Of a stretch of 52,802 nt of DNA, positions 34,966-43,476 are shown in pieces; positions within the stretch are counted from its first letter, which is position 1; each line of letters starts with the position of its first letter. Source of the stretch: Deltaproteobacteria bacterium (GTDB taxonomy: Bacteria > Myxococcota_A > Polyangia > Polyangiales > Polyangiaceae); assembly GCA_003235365.1 (NCBI GenBank), contig QJWJ01000124.1, forward strand, positions 1-52,802, given 5' to 3'. A program made the position numbers and the translations under genes. Below the pieces are notes generated by a model, which saw nothing but the letters and a program-made list of their open reading frames with translations, was not told where the DNA came from and did no database searches.

Positions 34966-35946
34966 TCAGCTCTTGGACACTTGGCGCGGCGTGCCGCTAC
35001 TCGACAGTCGGGATACCCCCGAGGTCTCGGACACGGGCTCGCGCTCCTCTTCCCAGAAGTCGTAGAAGTTGAACCAGTTGTACGGCGCCTTGCGACAGTA
35101 TTCCTCGAGGCGCGATGCGTAGCGTTGGACGACCGCCTGCAGTTGCTCCTGGCGCTTTTTCCGCGGCAGATCGACACAATCGGCAAACGGCTCGCAGAAC
35201 AAGTCGTAGCGGTTGGGTTCTGAGTAGAGGCCAAAGGTGAGGTACACCGGGCACTTGAGCACCGACGCCAGAACGAACGGCCCCGTCGGAAAGCGCGCGG
35301 GTCGCCCGAAGAACTGGACCACGACGGATTTTTCGTTCAGCCCAACGCGGTCACCCATCGTGCCGACGAACTCGCCCGCTTCGATGCGATTGCGAACGTC
35401 GAAGATGAACTCCACCGAATTGGTTTCGATGTGAATGACGCGCGCTGCCAGATCGGGGTTCAACTTCTCGAACAACGCGTTGATCATCCGAGCGTTTTCG
35501 AAGTGCCCCAAGATGTTCAGCGGGATGCGCACCCGCGCGCTGTCGGCGCGCATCGCTTCGAAACTGCCCACGTGCGCCCCGAGGAGCAACAACCCCTTGT
35601 TTCGCGCTGCCGCGTCGAGCAGGTGCTGCTTGCCGGTGGTCGTGACCTCGAACGAGTCGATCTTGCCGCGCAGCAAAAACAGTCGATCCACGGCGGTTTG
35701 AGCAAAGTGCAGCACGTGCCGATACACCATCGCGCGCGTCGCCGGGCGGCCAAACACGATCGAAAGCCACTGCCGCGACAGGCGATTGATGCTTCGACTA
35801 AACAGTGCGTAGGTAGCGGCGATGATGCGCACCACGATCCGAGTCGGGGCACGGCCGAACAGCGTCGCCAACCAGTACAGTGCGTGGATGCCCAGTAGCG
35901 TCCCCCGCTCGCGTTGACTGAGCCAAGTCGTCTTCGATGAACTCAC
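34966..35946 (-). CDS. LpxL/HtrB-type lysophospholipid acyltransferase
   Basis: The GTG at 35946 overlaps the GT2 stop by 4 nt (GTGA). The 326-residue product has a LpxL-type core: LLLGAHVGSFEAMRA (HX4E motif), ARVRIPLNILGHFENA, then GEFVGTMGDRVGLNEK, and a C-terminal part with CPVYLTFGLYSEPNRYDL. In aryl-polyene clusters an acyltransferase of this kind acts beside a GT2, attaching the aryl-polyene or a fatty chain to a lipid. The 34966 end is the last coupled gene of the operon. Confidence 0.88.
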   Translation of the reverse strand: MSSSKTTWLSQRERGTLLGIHALYWLATLFGRAPTRIVVRIIAATYALFSRSINRLSRQWLSIVFGRPATRAMVYRHVLHFAQTAVDRLFLLRGKIDSFEVTTTGKQHLLDAAARNKGLLLLGAHVGSFEAMRADSARVRIPLNILGHFENARMINALFEKLNPDLAARVIHIETNSVEFIFDVRNRIEAGEFVGTMGDRVGLNEKSVVVQFFGRPARFPTGPFVLASVLKCPVYLTFGLYSEPNRYDLFCEPFADCVDLPRKKRQEQLQAVVQRYASRLEEYCRKAPYNWFNFYDFWEEEREPVSETSGVSRLSSSGTPRQVSKS

Positions 35947-36725
35947 GACGTCAAGCGAGGCACGCTCGCTCCCCCCAACACCGCTCGTACACAGCGCAGC
36001 GTGCACAACTTGCTGTGCAGCCAGCTGAACCGAAGGTTGTCCCACAGCGGCTGAAAGTGAGACACGCCGCCCTCGTCGGCTGAAAGATAACGCACTTCCA
36101 CAGGCAGGTTCACGACGGGAGCGCCACTCCACGCCAGGCGCACGGCGACTTCGATGTCGAAATCCATGTGATCACCGGTGGGGCCGATACGCCCGACGGC
36201 GTCGAGCGGATAGACGCGAAAACCGATCATGGCGTCTTTGATGACGCCCTTGCCGACCTCGAGATCGACCCAAAATTGGGTAAACTTGCGCGCGATGCGG
36301 CGCACCGCGGGCACGCTCTCGTCATACTGGGGGTAGGCGATGATCAGCGCGTCGGGTTGGCCCTTCGACGCCTCGAGAAACTGCTGGCAGTAACTCAGAT
36401 CGTGCTGACCGTCGGCATCGACCTGCAGCACGTGGGTGAAACCGAGGTTCCGCGCGACCTCGAATCCTGATTTGACCGCTGCTCCTTTGCCGCCATTTCG
36501 CTGCCGGTGATGCACGTGCGCCGCACCGGAGGCGGCCACCGCCTCACACGCAGCGCGCCCCTCGGGACCACTGCCGTCATCGACGACGATGACGTCGTGC
36601 AAAACCGCTCTTGCCTTGTCGACGACCGCCGCAATCGTACGCGGATTGTCGTAGGTGGGAATGACGATACAGGTGCGCGGCCCGACGCCTGCCGGCTCTT
36701 CCCCCTCCCTCGCCGGCACATTCAC
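35943..36725 (-). CDS. Family 2 glycosyltransferase
   Basis: The GTG at 36725 is preferred. GGGAG lies 8 nt upstream and it overlaps the ligase stop by 4 nt (GTGA), as at other joints of this operon; an ATG at 36740 is the alternative. The 260-residue protein has a GT-A fold: TCIVIPTYDNPRTIAAVV, VIVVDDGSGPEG, then QVDADGQHDLSYC (DXD-type DAD) and MIGFRVYPLDAVGRI. It resembles dolichol-phosphate-mannose-type transferases. It is the GT2 partner normally found next to the LpxL-type acyltransferase in aryl-polyene clusters. Confidence 0.88.
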   Translation of the reverse strand: MNVPAREGEEPAGVGPRTCIVIPTYDNPRTIAAVVDKARAVLHDVIVVDDGSGPEGRAACEAVAASGAAHVHHRQRNGGKGAAVKSGFEVARNLGFTHVLQVDADGQHDLSYCQQFLEASKGQPDALIIAYPQYDESVPAVRRIARKFTQFWVDLEVGKGVIKDAMIGFRVYPLDAVGRIGPTGDHMDFDIEVAVRLAWSGAPVVNLPVEVRYLSADEGGVSHFQPLWDNLRFSWLHSKLCTLRCVRAVLGGASVPRLTS

Positions 36726-38551
36726 CGCTGCCGCTCCCATCGCGAGGAAGGTACACTGGGTGGCAGCGAGTCGGGCGGCAGCGTTGCCCCGTTTGGATCG
36801 AAATCCAACCGCCCCGCCGAGCAGACACTGCCGTCCTTGCTGATCTGAAAATCGCAACCGGCATCCGTGGCGGGAAACCCGAGCTTGACCTCGACCGAAT
36901 CGCCGGGGCCGATTCGACCTAGAAACTTCACGCGTCGTAGACCGCGCAGGTGCCCGAGATCCGGACGATGGTGCGCAATCAACGGCATCAACAGGTCGTG
37001 CAATTGGACGACGCCGGCCATCACCGGGTAGCCGTCGAAATGACCGCTGAACCCGAGGTAATTCTCCGGAACCGAAACCTGCGCGGCCACATGCCAAACG
37101 GGCGGTGGAGGCGTCAGGCGCGCCGCGTCGACCTGCTCGGCACCGGGTGCCGTCGCTCCGGGGAGCGGGTCGTCACCGATTGCCACAGGCTGTCCGACAG
37201 ACAGCTCGCGCTCGAACGGTGCGCCCTCGGCATCGAGGCCAAACAGGCGAAATACCCGCTCTTTCTGGAGCTTACCATTGGCTTCGCGGGGCAACCGGTC
37301 GACGAACAGAATGCGTTTGGGCAACGTCGACGGATCGAAACGCTCCGCCATCGCCGTTCGCAAGCCCGCCTCGATGCTCGCGGAGGCCACCACTGCCGCG
37401 AGGACTCGGAAGCCACGTGCCAGTTCCGGCGCCGCGACCACGACACAATCGTTCACGCCGGGGTACTGCTGAAGCCATTCCTCGAGCGCGGGAAGCGAAA
37501 CTCGGAGCCCCCCCACCTTGACGACGCCGTCGTGCCGGCCTCGGTGGATGAAAGTGCCGTCGGGTTGCATGTCGACGCTGTCGGCCGTTTCGAACGGACG
37601 CGTCGCCCCCGGTCCCAAGAACGGCGAGTCCACCAGCAGGCGGCCTTCGTCGTTGGCGCTGACTTTCACGACGGAAAACGGGTGCCACGCCTCGCTCTTG
37701 GTGCGCTCGCGCCACGCGATGCCCCCGGTTTCCGTCGACCCGAAGATCTCCGTGACGCTCTTTCCATGCTGCTCGACAAACCCCTTCGCCGTCGACTCGT
37801 GAAGCGGCCCGGTCGACGAGAAGACGCGCTGAACCGAGGAGAAGGCGCCGGACGCCACTGTCAATGCAGCGCGCAAGTGCACCGGGACGCTGACCAGTAC
37901 GCTCACTGCGTGCTGGCGCAAGCGCGACGCGATGGCTTCGGAGTGCAGCGGCGTCTCGCGCATGAACGCCCCGCCAGAGGCGAGCGGCAACAAGACGCCA
38001 AACAGCAACCCGTACAAGTGTGTGGGCGGGACGGTAGCGAGGTGGAACTGGCCCGGCTGCAAACCGAAGGTCTCGGCGTGCAGGGCCGTTTCCGCCAATT
38101 GATCACCGGTCTTGCTCCAGGCCTGGCTGGTGCCGGTACTGCCCGAAGTCATGGCGTGAGCGATCACGCCCGACGGAACGATCGCTCGCGACAACGGCTT
38201 GGCGGGCTCACCACGAAGCAGCTCGCCGACGCCGAAGTGGCCGCCAGCCTGAGTGTCGTGGAGCAACCCCGCGATGTTGGATCGCGACAGCAGCTCGATC
38301 ACGGTGGTGCCACGTTGATTGGGCGGCAACGTGACCGAGTGCCCCGCCGCCCACGCGCCGAGCAGCGCCGCGGTGAAGGCATAGCGGTCGGTCTTGAATA
38401 CCATCAACATCGACGAGTCGGGACGGGCCTCAGGGAGCGCCCGAGCGATCGTCGCGGCATCCCTCAGCAGGTCGGCAGCGCTGCGCACCCCACCCGCGCC
38501 AAACGCGACACAATCCGTCGGCTGATGCCGTTGCAGTAGAGAGAGAGTCAC
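36722..38551 (-). CDS. AMP-ligase fused to hotdog dehydratase
   Basis: The GTG at 38551 follows GGAAGG and overlaps the COG4648 stop by 4 nt. The 609-residue protein has an AMP-forming ligase (about 1-470) with MTSGSTGTSQAW, EIFGSTETGGIAWRE, HRGRHDGVVKVGGLRVSLPALE and the catalytic REANGKLQKE lysine. A hotdog domain (about 490-609) follows with SGHFDGYPVMAGVVQLHDLL, the FabA/FabZ-like active-site region. In aryl-polyene clusters a ligase loads the aryl acid on ACP and an ApeI-like dehydratase forms double bonds, so fusion of the two fits. A long antisense frame at 36950-38539 is a shadow. Confidence 0.86.
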   Translation of the reverse strand: MTLSLLQRHQPTDCVAFGAGGVRSAADLLRDAATIARALPEARPDSSMLMVFKTDRYAFTAALLGAWAAGHSVTLPPNQRGTTVIELLSRSNIAGLLHDTQAGGHFGVGELLRGEPAKPLSRAIVPSGVIAHAMTSGSTGTSQAWSKTGDQLAETALHAETFGLQPGQFHLATVPPTHLYGLLFGVLLPLASGGAFMRETPLHSEAIASRLRQHAVSVLVSVPVHLRAALTVASGAFSSVQRVFSSTGPLHESTAKGFVEQHGKSVTEIFGSTETGGIAWRERTKSEAWHPFSVVKVSANDEGRLLVDSPFLGPGATRPFETADSVDMQPDGTFIHRGRHDGVVKVGGLRVSLPALEEWLQQYPGVNDCVVVAAPELARGFRVLAAVVASASIEAGLRTAMAERFDPSTLPKRILFVDRLPREANGKLQKERVFRLFGLDAEGAPFERELSVGQPVAIGDDPLPGATAPGAEQVDAARLTPPPPVWHVAAQVSVPENYLGFSGHFDGYPVMAGVVQLHDLLMPLIAHHRPDLGHLRGLRRVKFLGRIGPGDSVEVKLGFPATDAGCDFQISKDGSVCSAGRLDFDPNGATLPPDSLPPSVPSSRWERQR

Positions 38552-39198
38552 CGAACCTTCCGAAACACGCTGAAGATCCGCCCGAGCGAGCGATCGAGCC
38601 AGTGTACACCCAAGCGCCCGAATCGGTACTTTCGGATTGTGTACTCGACGCCAAATAACGTCCCAGCGATCAGATAGCTCACCAGGCCGTTGTACGTCGT
38701 CCAGGCGAGTACGGAACCCCGATACGCCAGCAACGCCGAAATGACGACGTTCGTGGTGAAGAAACCGCACCAAATCCACGTCCAAAGCCGGCACCAAAGC
38801 ACCTCGGGCGGACGCAAGTCGGGATCCTGCAGCCGGGCGAAGCGCTCGATCATGGGTTGGGCCTGAGTCAGCGTGACGCCGAACGTCACGAGCAGCGCTC
38901 CGTTGATCAACACCGGCACGAGCAAAACGAAGCCGCTCGAGTTGAGTACCGCTCCGCCGACGAGCAGCAGCAACGTGACCAACGGCACGATGACCAGTGA
39001 ACGCAGCGCTTTTCGGTCGGCACCGCGCAGCCGCTTGAACAGCCCAGGGCCCAACGCGACGAGCAACAACAACGCCGCGTAGCGCGGCGACGCGTAGCGC
39101 AACGTCAAATAGACGAGGATGGGATAGACGACCAGCAACACGACCGAAGCGATCGCCCACAGGCGACCAAGCCGGTCTCGCGCAGCCACCGCGCCCAC
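38548..39198 (-). CDS. COG4648-type membrane protein
   Basis: The 216-residue protein has five to six membrane helices (WAIASVVLLVVYPILVYL, YAALLLLVALGPGL, SLVIVPLVTLLLLVGG and others) and a C-terminus KYRFGRLGVHWLDRSLGRIFS. This family (COG4648) appears almost only in aryl-polyene type clusters, always beside the ACP and ligase as here, and its job is unknown. It starts 23 nt after the ACP stop and overlaps the ligase start by 4 nt. Confidence 0.82.
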   Translation of the reverse strand: MGAVAARDRLGRLWAIASVVLLVVYPILVYLTLRYASPRYAALLLLVALGPGLFKRLRGADRKALRSLVIVPLVTLLLLVGGAVLNSSGFVLLVPVLINGALLVTFGVTLTQAQPMIERFARLQDPDLRPPEVLWCRLWTWIWCGFFTTNVVISALLAYRGSVLAWTTYNGLVSYLIAGTLFGVEYTIRKYRFGRLGVHWLDRSLGRIFSVFRKVR

Positions 39199-39221
39199 AC
39201 CCTATACGCGCGGGCTACCGC

Positions 39222-39536
39222 TCACGCCTCGGGGGGCGCGGCGGGGGCTTCCTGTTCGCTAGCTGGAGCGCTCGCCTTGGCTTGCTCGGTGCGGATGAAC
39301 TCAGCCAAGGACTTGACCGAGTGAAAGATCTCTCGGTTCCGCTCGTCGTCGGGCTTGGTTCTTACGCCGAATTCCGTGTGCAACGCCACGGCAAGTTCCA
39401 ACGCATCAATCGAGTCGAGCCCCAACCCCTCGACGAACAATGGCGCATCGGTTTCGATTTCCTCGGGCGAGACGTCCTCCAACATCAACGACTCGACGAT
39501 GACCTCTTTGATGCGCGCTTCCAGTGATTCGCTCAC
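39222..39536 (-). CDS. Acyl carrier protein
   Basis: The GTG at 39536 directly follows the TAA of the acyltransferase gene. The 104-residue protein has the carrier motif GLDSIDALELAV with the phosphopantetheine serine at residue 42, and a long Ala/Pro-rich C-terminal tail (KASAPASEQEAPAAPP). Aryl-polyene systems usually have two ACPs; only one is present here. It should carry the growing acyl chain between the ligase, the synthase enzymes and the acyltransferases. Confidence 0.92.
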   Translation of the reverse strand: MSESLEARIKEVIVESLMLEDVSPEEIETDAPLFVEGLGLDSIDALELAVALHTEFGVRTKPDDERNREIFHSVKSLAEFIRTEQAKASAPASEQEAPAAPPEA

Positions 39537-40376
39537 TTACTCACCTACTACTTTCGACTCCCGGCCGCGATTGGACACTGACCGCGACCCCGAAGGCCGC
39601 TCGACACCAAATGCCTCGCGATACAGTCCCTCCACGTAATCGCGCAATCTGCGGCTGTCTCCAAAAAAATCTGCGGGGTCTAGGATCTTCAGCACTTCCA
39701 GCCGTTTGACGGCGAGAGCTGCCGGCGGGCCAAATAGCCCACTGCCCTTGGCGAGGTAGGTCGGTTGTTCCCGGATCAACACCGCCACCAGCGGAACTCC
39801 CGCCTCACACGCCGCCTCGAATGCGCTGCGCCCGAAGCGGTAGACGCCCTGGGGCGGACTGCGCGTTCCCTCAGGAAAGATCAAAACCCGAAACCCATCC
39901 CGAACACGGGCGACGATGCTTTCCAACATGCTGCCGCTGCCCAGAGGGTTCTCAGGGCCGGCATCGAAGTGGCCCGCTTGCGCTAGAAGTGGACGCAAGA
40001 ATCCCTTTTTGTAAACGTCGTGCCGCACCGACAAGCACAGGTTGGGCACCGAGGCGACCATCGCCGTCGTATCGGTGAGTGTCGGGTGATTGGCGACAAC
40101 GATGCAAGGGCCGTCGGGAAGCTGCTGGGCAAGCCCCCGATGGTTGAAGTCGACGATGCCCGAGAAGCGCGCCCAGTCGTGAAACAGTCCGAACGCCCGC
40201 CTCACGATCCCCTGGACCTGGCGGGCGCGGTGCCAACGATCGCGCGTGGGGAACAGCGACCACAACGCAAAGAGCGCGTAGCCAAAGGGCGCCATTGCCG
40301 TGTAGAACGACACCGATACGAAGATCAGAGCCAATCGGTACCAACGCATCCAGCGTCCGGAACCGGCAACGCTCAT
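39537..40376 (-). CDS. PlsC-like acyltransferase
   Basis: The product is about 280 residues with one N-terminal membrane helix (LIFVSVSFYTAMAPFGYALF). It carries the 1-acylglycerol-3-phosphate acyltransferase motifs NHPTLTD (HX4D), FPEGTRSP and later PLVAVLIREQPTYLAKG. ATGs at 40385, 40376 and 40349 are all in frame. The promoter position at 40384-40413 makes the first impossible and the second leaderless if that promoter is correct, so 40349 is a good alternative. It opens the second pigment operon and is divergent from the halogenase-like gene. Confidence 0.85.
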   Translation of the reverse strand: MSVAGSGRWMRWYRLALIFVSVSFYTAMAPFGYALFALWSLFPTRDRWHRARQVQGIVRRAFGLFHDWARFSGIVDFNHRGLAQQLPDGPCIVVANHPTLTDTTAMVASVPNLCLSVRHDVYKKGFLRPLLAQAGHFDAGPENPLGSGSMLESIVARVRDGFRVLIFPEGTRSPPQGVYRFGRSAFEAACEAGVPLVAVLIREQPTYLAKGSGLFGPPAALAVKRLEVLKILDPADFFGDSRRLRDYVEGLYREAFGVERPSGSRSVSNRGRESKVVGE

Positions 40377-40383
40377 GACGCGC

Positions 40384-40413
40384 ACTGTAGGGAGCGCGAA
40401 CCGGGGTTGTCAA
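40384..40413 (-). promoter_or_regulatory. Candidate promoter of the acyltransferase-ACP operon
   Basis: On the minus strand a perfect TTGACA (40408-40413) and TACAGT (40384-40389) are spaced by 18 nt in the 83-nt gap to the divergent halogenase-like gene. This is the clearest promoter in the window. Its position bears on the start codon of the acyltransferase gene. Confidence 0.5.
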
Positions 40414-40459
40414 CGCACTTCCCGGTCTTCTCGGGTCCACCCACCACGGCATTACCACC

Positions 40460-42292
40460 ATGCAATCCCAACAACCCAACAAGAACGTTCAACACTTCGA
40501 CGTCGTGATCGCGGGCGGCGGTCTGTCCGGTTTGACGCTCGCCAAACAGCTGCGCATCGAACAGCCGGAGCTTTCTGTCGCAGTCGTAGAAAAAGTACCG
40601 AGGCCCCTGCCCGAGGCCTGCCACAAGGTGGGGGAATCGAGCGTCGAGCTCGGCTCACACTACTTCGAACGGCTGGGGCTGCGCGAGTACTTGCTGGAAA
40701 AGCACATCGTCAAGTTCGGACTGCGCTTCTTCCCCGGTGGTGGTCACCTGCCGATTCAAGAGCGCGCCGAGATTGGCCCATCTCAAGAACCGCCGGTACC
40801 CTCCTATCAAATCGACCGCGGTCGTTTCGAAAGCGACGTTCGCGACATGCTCGAAGCCGACGGCGTGACGCTGATTGAGGGCGCGCTGGTACGCAACGTG
40901 GAGTTCGGTCCCGGCAAAGAGCCCCATCTCGTCACCATTGCCGACAAGGACAGTGGCGACGAACGCCAGCTGAGCGCGCACTGGATGGTCGACGCCACGG
41001 GCCGCAACGGCCTGCTGCGTCGCAAGCTCAAGTCCAAGCGCGGCACCGGTCACGCAGCAAACGCCAGTTGGTGGCGCGTCGAAGGCCGCATCAACATCAC
41101 CGACTTCGTCGAGGACGATGCCAACGATCCCGCTGTCGCCGCCTACAAGCAGCAGCCCTTCGCCGACATCCGCTGGCGCTCGACCTGCCACTTCATGGGT
41201 GAGGGTTACTGGGTGTGGTTCATTCCGCTGTCATCGGGCAACACCAGCATCGGCATCGTCGTACACGACGACGTGCACTCCTTCGACGAGGTGCGCACCT
41301 ACGAGCGGTCGATTCAGTGGCTGGAGAAGCACGAGCCCTACCTCGCGGAAGCGATCAAGGACACCAAGGTCCTCGATTTCTTGTGCCTGAGCAACTACAG
41401 CCACAACGCCGCGCGCTGCTGGTCCGAAGAGCGCTGGGCCATGGTCGGCGAAGCGGGCGCCTTCGTCGATCCGCTGTACAGCCCGGGCAGTGACTTCATC
41501 GCCTTCGCCAACAGCTTCACCAGCGAGCTGATCCGCGTCGAACGCGCCGGCGAGGATCTGGTGACCCGCACGCGCGAGCTCAACTTGCAGTACCGCGCGC
41601 TCGTGATGGGCGCCGTCGGCGTGTTCAAGACCTCCGCACCGACTTATGGCCACGCCCGCGCCATGGCCTCGAAGATCTATTGGGACAACTTCGCGTACTG
41701 GTCCTTCCCCTGCCAGTATTTCATGCAACGGCTTTATCAGACGACCGGCGAGATCCACACGGCGCTGACCATGGTCGGCGCGCGTTTCGTCGAGATCTCG
41801 GGCTTCATGCAATCGCTCTTCCGCGCCTGGGCCCAGCTTTGTCCCGAGAAGCCCTCCCCTGGCTTTTTGGGGTTGCCCCACTTCCCGTCGCTGCTCGTCG
41901 AGGCCCACCTCGATTTGCGCAAACAGATGACGCCAGAAGAGAGTCTCGAGTACTTCAAGATGCGCCGCGGGCAGGGCGAAGAGATCGCCGCCGAGTTGGT
42001 CATGCGCGTCCTGGCCGAGGTCGGACCCGAAGTGGGTGCGCAGCTACTCGACCGTGCCGGCGCCAGCTCCTGGGATCTGCGCTTTTCCAAAGCACGGGTC
42101 GAAGCCGAGGCCACGACGGGCATGGGCCGGCGCCATGCGCTATCACCCATCGCCCGCGACGTCGAACGCAACCTGGGTCGGATTGACAAACACCCCCAAT
42201 GGCGCCAAGCCCTGGAACTGTTGCCGCTCACCGACGTCAGCAAGTCCAGCTCCACCGAACCCCGGGTAGCGCCATCCGCAGACGCCGAATGA
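40460..42292 (+). CDS. Flavin-dependent halogenase-like FAD protein
   Basis: The 610-residue protein has an N-terminal FAD-binding GxGxxG (VVIAGGGLSGLTLA), KVGESS (Lys 56), a candidate catalytic Lys 85 in HIVKFGLRFF, the WVWFIP sequence at residues 251-256 that matches the halogenase WxWxIP motif, and GEAGAFVDPLYSPGSDF near residue 330. A C-terminal domain of about 200 residues lacks known signatures. Flavin-dependent halogenases chlorinate or brominate aromatic carbons, and xanthomonadins are brominated aryl-polyenes. Its divergent place beside the ACP operon supports action on the aryl unit. Alternatively it could be a non-halogenating FAD oxidoreductase of the same superfamily. Confidence 0.75.
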   Translation: MQSQQPNKNVQHFDVVIAGGGLSGLTLAKQLRIEQPELSVAVVEKVPRPLPEACHKVGESSVELGSHYFERLGLREYLLEKHIVKFGLRFFPGGGHLPIQERAEIGPSQEPPVPSYQIDRGRFESDVRDMLEADGVTLIEGALVRNVEFGPGKEPHLVTIADKDSGDERQLSAHWMVDATGRNGLLRRKLKSKRGTGHAANASWWRVEGRINITDFVEDDANDPAVAAYKQQPFADIRWRSTCHFMGEGYWVWFIPLSSGNTSIGIVVHDDVHSFDEVRTYERSIQWLEKHEPYLAEAIKDTKVLDFLCLSNYSHNAARCWSEERWAMVGEAGAFVDPLYSPGSDFIAFANSFTSELIRVERAGEDLVTRTRELNLQYRALVMGAVGVFKTSAPTYGHARAMASKIYWDNFAYWSFPCQYFMQRLYQTTGEIHTALTMVGARFVEISGFMQSLFRAWAQLCPEKPSPGFLGLPHFPSLLVEAHLDLRKQMTPEESLEYFKMRRGQGEEIAAELVMRVLAEVGPEVGAQLLDRAGASSWDLRFSKARVEAEATTGMGRRHALSPIARDVERNLGRIDKHPQWRQALELLPLTDVSKSSSTEPRVAPSADAE

Positions 42293-42341
42293 CCCCAAAA
42301 ACGGACCGCCCTCACGCCACTGCACCCAGGGGGACCGCCTG

Positions 42342-43346
42342 ATGCAGTTCGGCCCTCCCCGAGATGCCCAGGGGCAGTTCCTGCAACTGCTCGGCGGCAA
42401 GTGGATCGTGCAAGCGCTGGCAACCGCTGCCGAGCTCGGCGTGGCCGACGCACTGGAGCAGCCCCAAACCAGCCAACAGCTCGCGGCGCGGCTGTCCTGC
42501 CACGAACCGTCGCTGCTTCGCCTGCTGCGCGTCCTGGTCGGCGAGGGCTTGCTCGAACACGGGGCTGACGGCCGCTTCGCCCTCACTGCCCTCGGTGTTC
42601 ACCTCAAGCAAGGCCACTTGCGCGATCTGGCGCTGTTCGTCGGTTCGCCCAGTCAGTGGTTGCCCTGGACGGCACTGACCTACGCAGTCCGTACCGGCGA
42701 GAGCGCTTTCGAAAAGGTCCACGGCGCGCGCCTGTTCGAGTTCCTCGCATCGAACCCCGGCGAGGCGCGGCTGTACGACTCGGCAGTCGATGCTTTCACC
42801 ACTGCTCAGGCTCGCGCCCTCGTCGATTCTCGTGAGCTCGACGATGTCGAGCACGTCGTCGACGTCGGTGGCGGGCGCGGCACTCTACTACTCGAACTGC
42901 TCCAGCACCGCCCCACCCTTCGCGGCACGCTGGTGGACCGCGCCGACGTGGTCGCCGCCGCCGCCCAACGGTTTGCCGACTCAGGGCTCGACGACCGCTG
43001 GCAAGTCTTCGCTGGCAACTTCTTCGAAACCCTCCCCGACGGCGCCGATTGCTACGTCATCAAACACGTGCTGCACAACTGGGGCGATGAGCAAGCCATT
43101 CACCTGCTGCGTCGCTGCGCCGAAGCACGCCGCCCCGGCGGCAAAATCTTCGTCGTCGAGGGCATCTTGCTCCCGGGCAACCGGCGCGACGAAACGCGGC
43201 TCATGGACTTGGAAATGCTCGTGCTCACCGCCGGTGGCCGCGAAAGGTCGAAACCCGAGTTTCGAAAGCTGTTCAGCGACGCCGGTTTGAAGTTGGAGCG
43301 AACGCAAAGCCTCGCGATGGGCGCGTGGCTCATGGTCGTAGAGTAA
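42342..43346 (+). CDS. SAM-dependent O-methyltransferase
   Basis: The 334-residue protein is an acetylserotonin O-methyltransferase-type enzyme. It has an N-terminal winged-helix dimerisation domain (TSQQLAARLSCHEPSLLRLLRVL), the SAM motif DVGGGRG (174-180) and the catalytic base region KHVLHNWGDE (His 245, Asp 249). Family members methylate phenolic hydroxyls. It starts 49 nt after the halogenase-like gene in the same direction. The pair would fit a halogenated methoxyaryl head group, as known in xanthomonadin-type pigments; substrate is inferred. Confidence 0.88.
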   Translation: MQFGPPRDAQGQFLQLLGGKWIVQALATAAELGVADALEQPQTSQQLAARLSCHEPSLLRLLRVLVGEGLLEHGADGRFALTALGVHLKQGHLRDLALFVGSPSQWLPWTALTYAVRTGESAFEKVHGARLFEFLASNPGEARLYDSAVDAFTTAQARALVDSRELDDVEHVVDVGGGRGTLLLELLQHRPTLRGTLVDRADVVAAAAQRFADSGLDDRWQVFAGNFFETLPDGADCYVIKHVLHNWGDEQAIHLLRRCAEARRPGGKIFVVEGILLPGNRRDETRLMDLEMLVLTAGGRERSKPEFRKLFSDAGLKLERTQSLAMGAWLMVVE

Positions 43347-43371
43347 ACCGGGCACGCCGTAGCAGCAGCAG

Positions 43372-43395
43372 CACCACCACCACCACCACCACCAC
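43372..43395. repeat. (CAC)8 trinucleotide repeat
   Basis: Eight perfect CAC units, preceded by AGCAGCAGCAG, lie 25 nt past the stop of the O-methyltransferase gene. The repeat is in the convergent gap with the beta-barrel gene and could vary in length by slippage. Confidence 0.85.
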
Positions 43396-43476
43396 GACGT
43401 GAGGATAGTCCACGATTGAGGCGCGCCCGACCGCGGCGCCTCCAGTCTTCGGGACGCCGCGTTCACGCCGCACCGG

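Noticed and set aside
36950..38539. 529-codon frame antisense to the ligase-dehydratase gene
   Set aside because: Shadow of a gene with clear ligase and dehydratase motifs on the other strand.
43372..43395. CAC tract read as a polyhistidine tag from a vector
   Set aside because: It follows a stop codon, has no vector sequence around it and lies in a normal gene gap.
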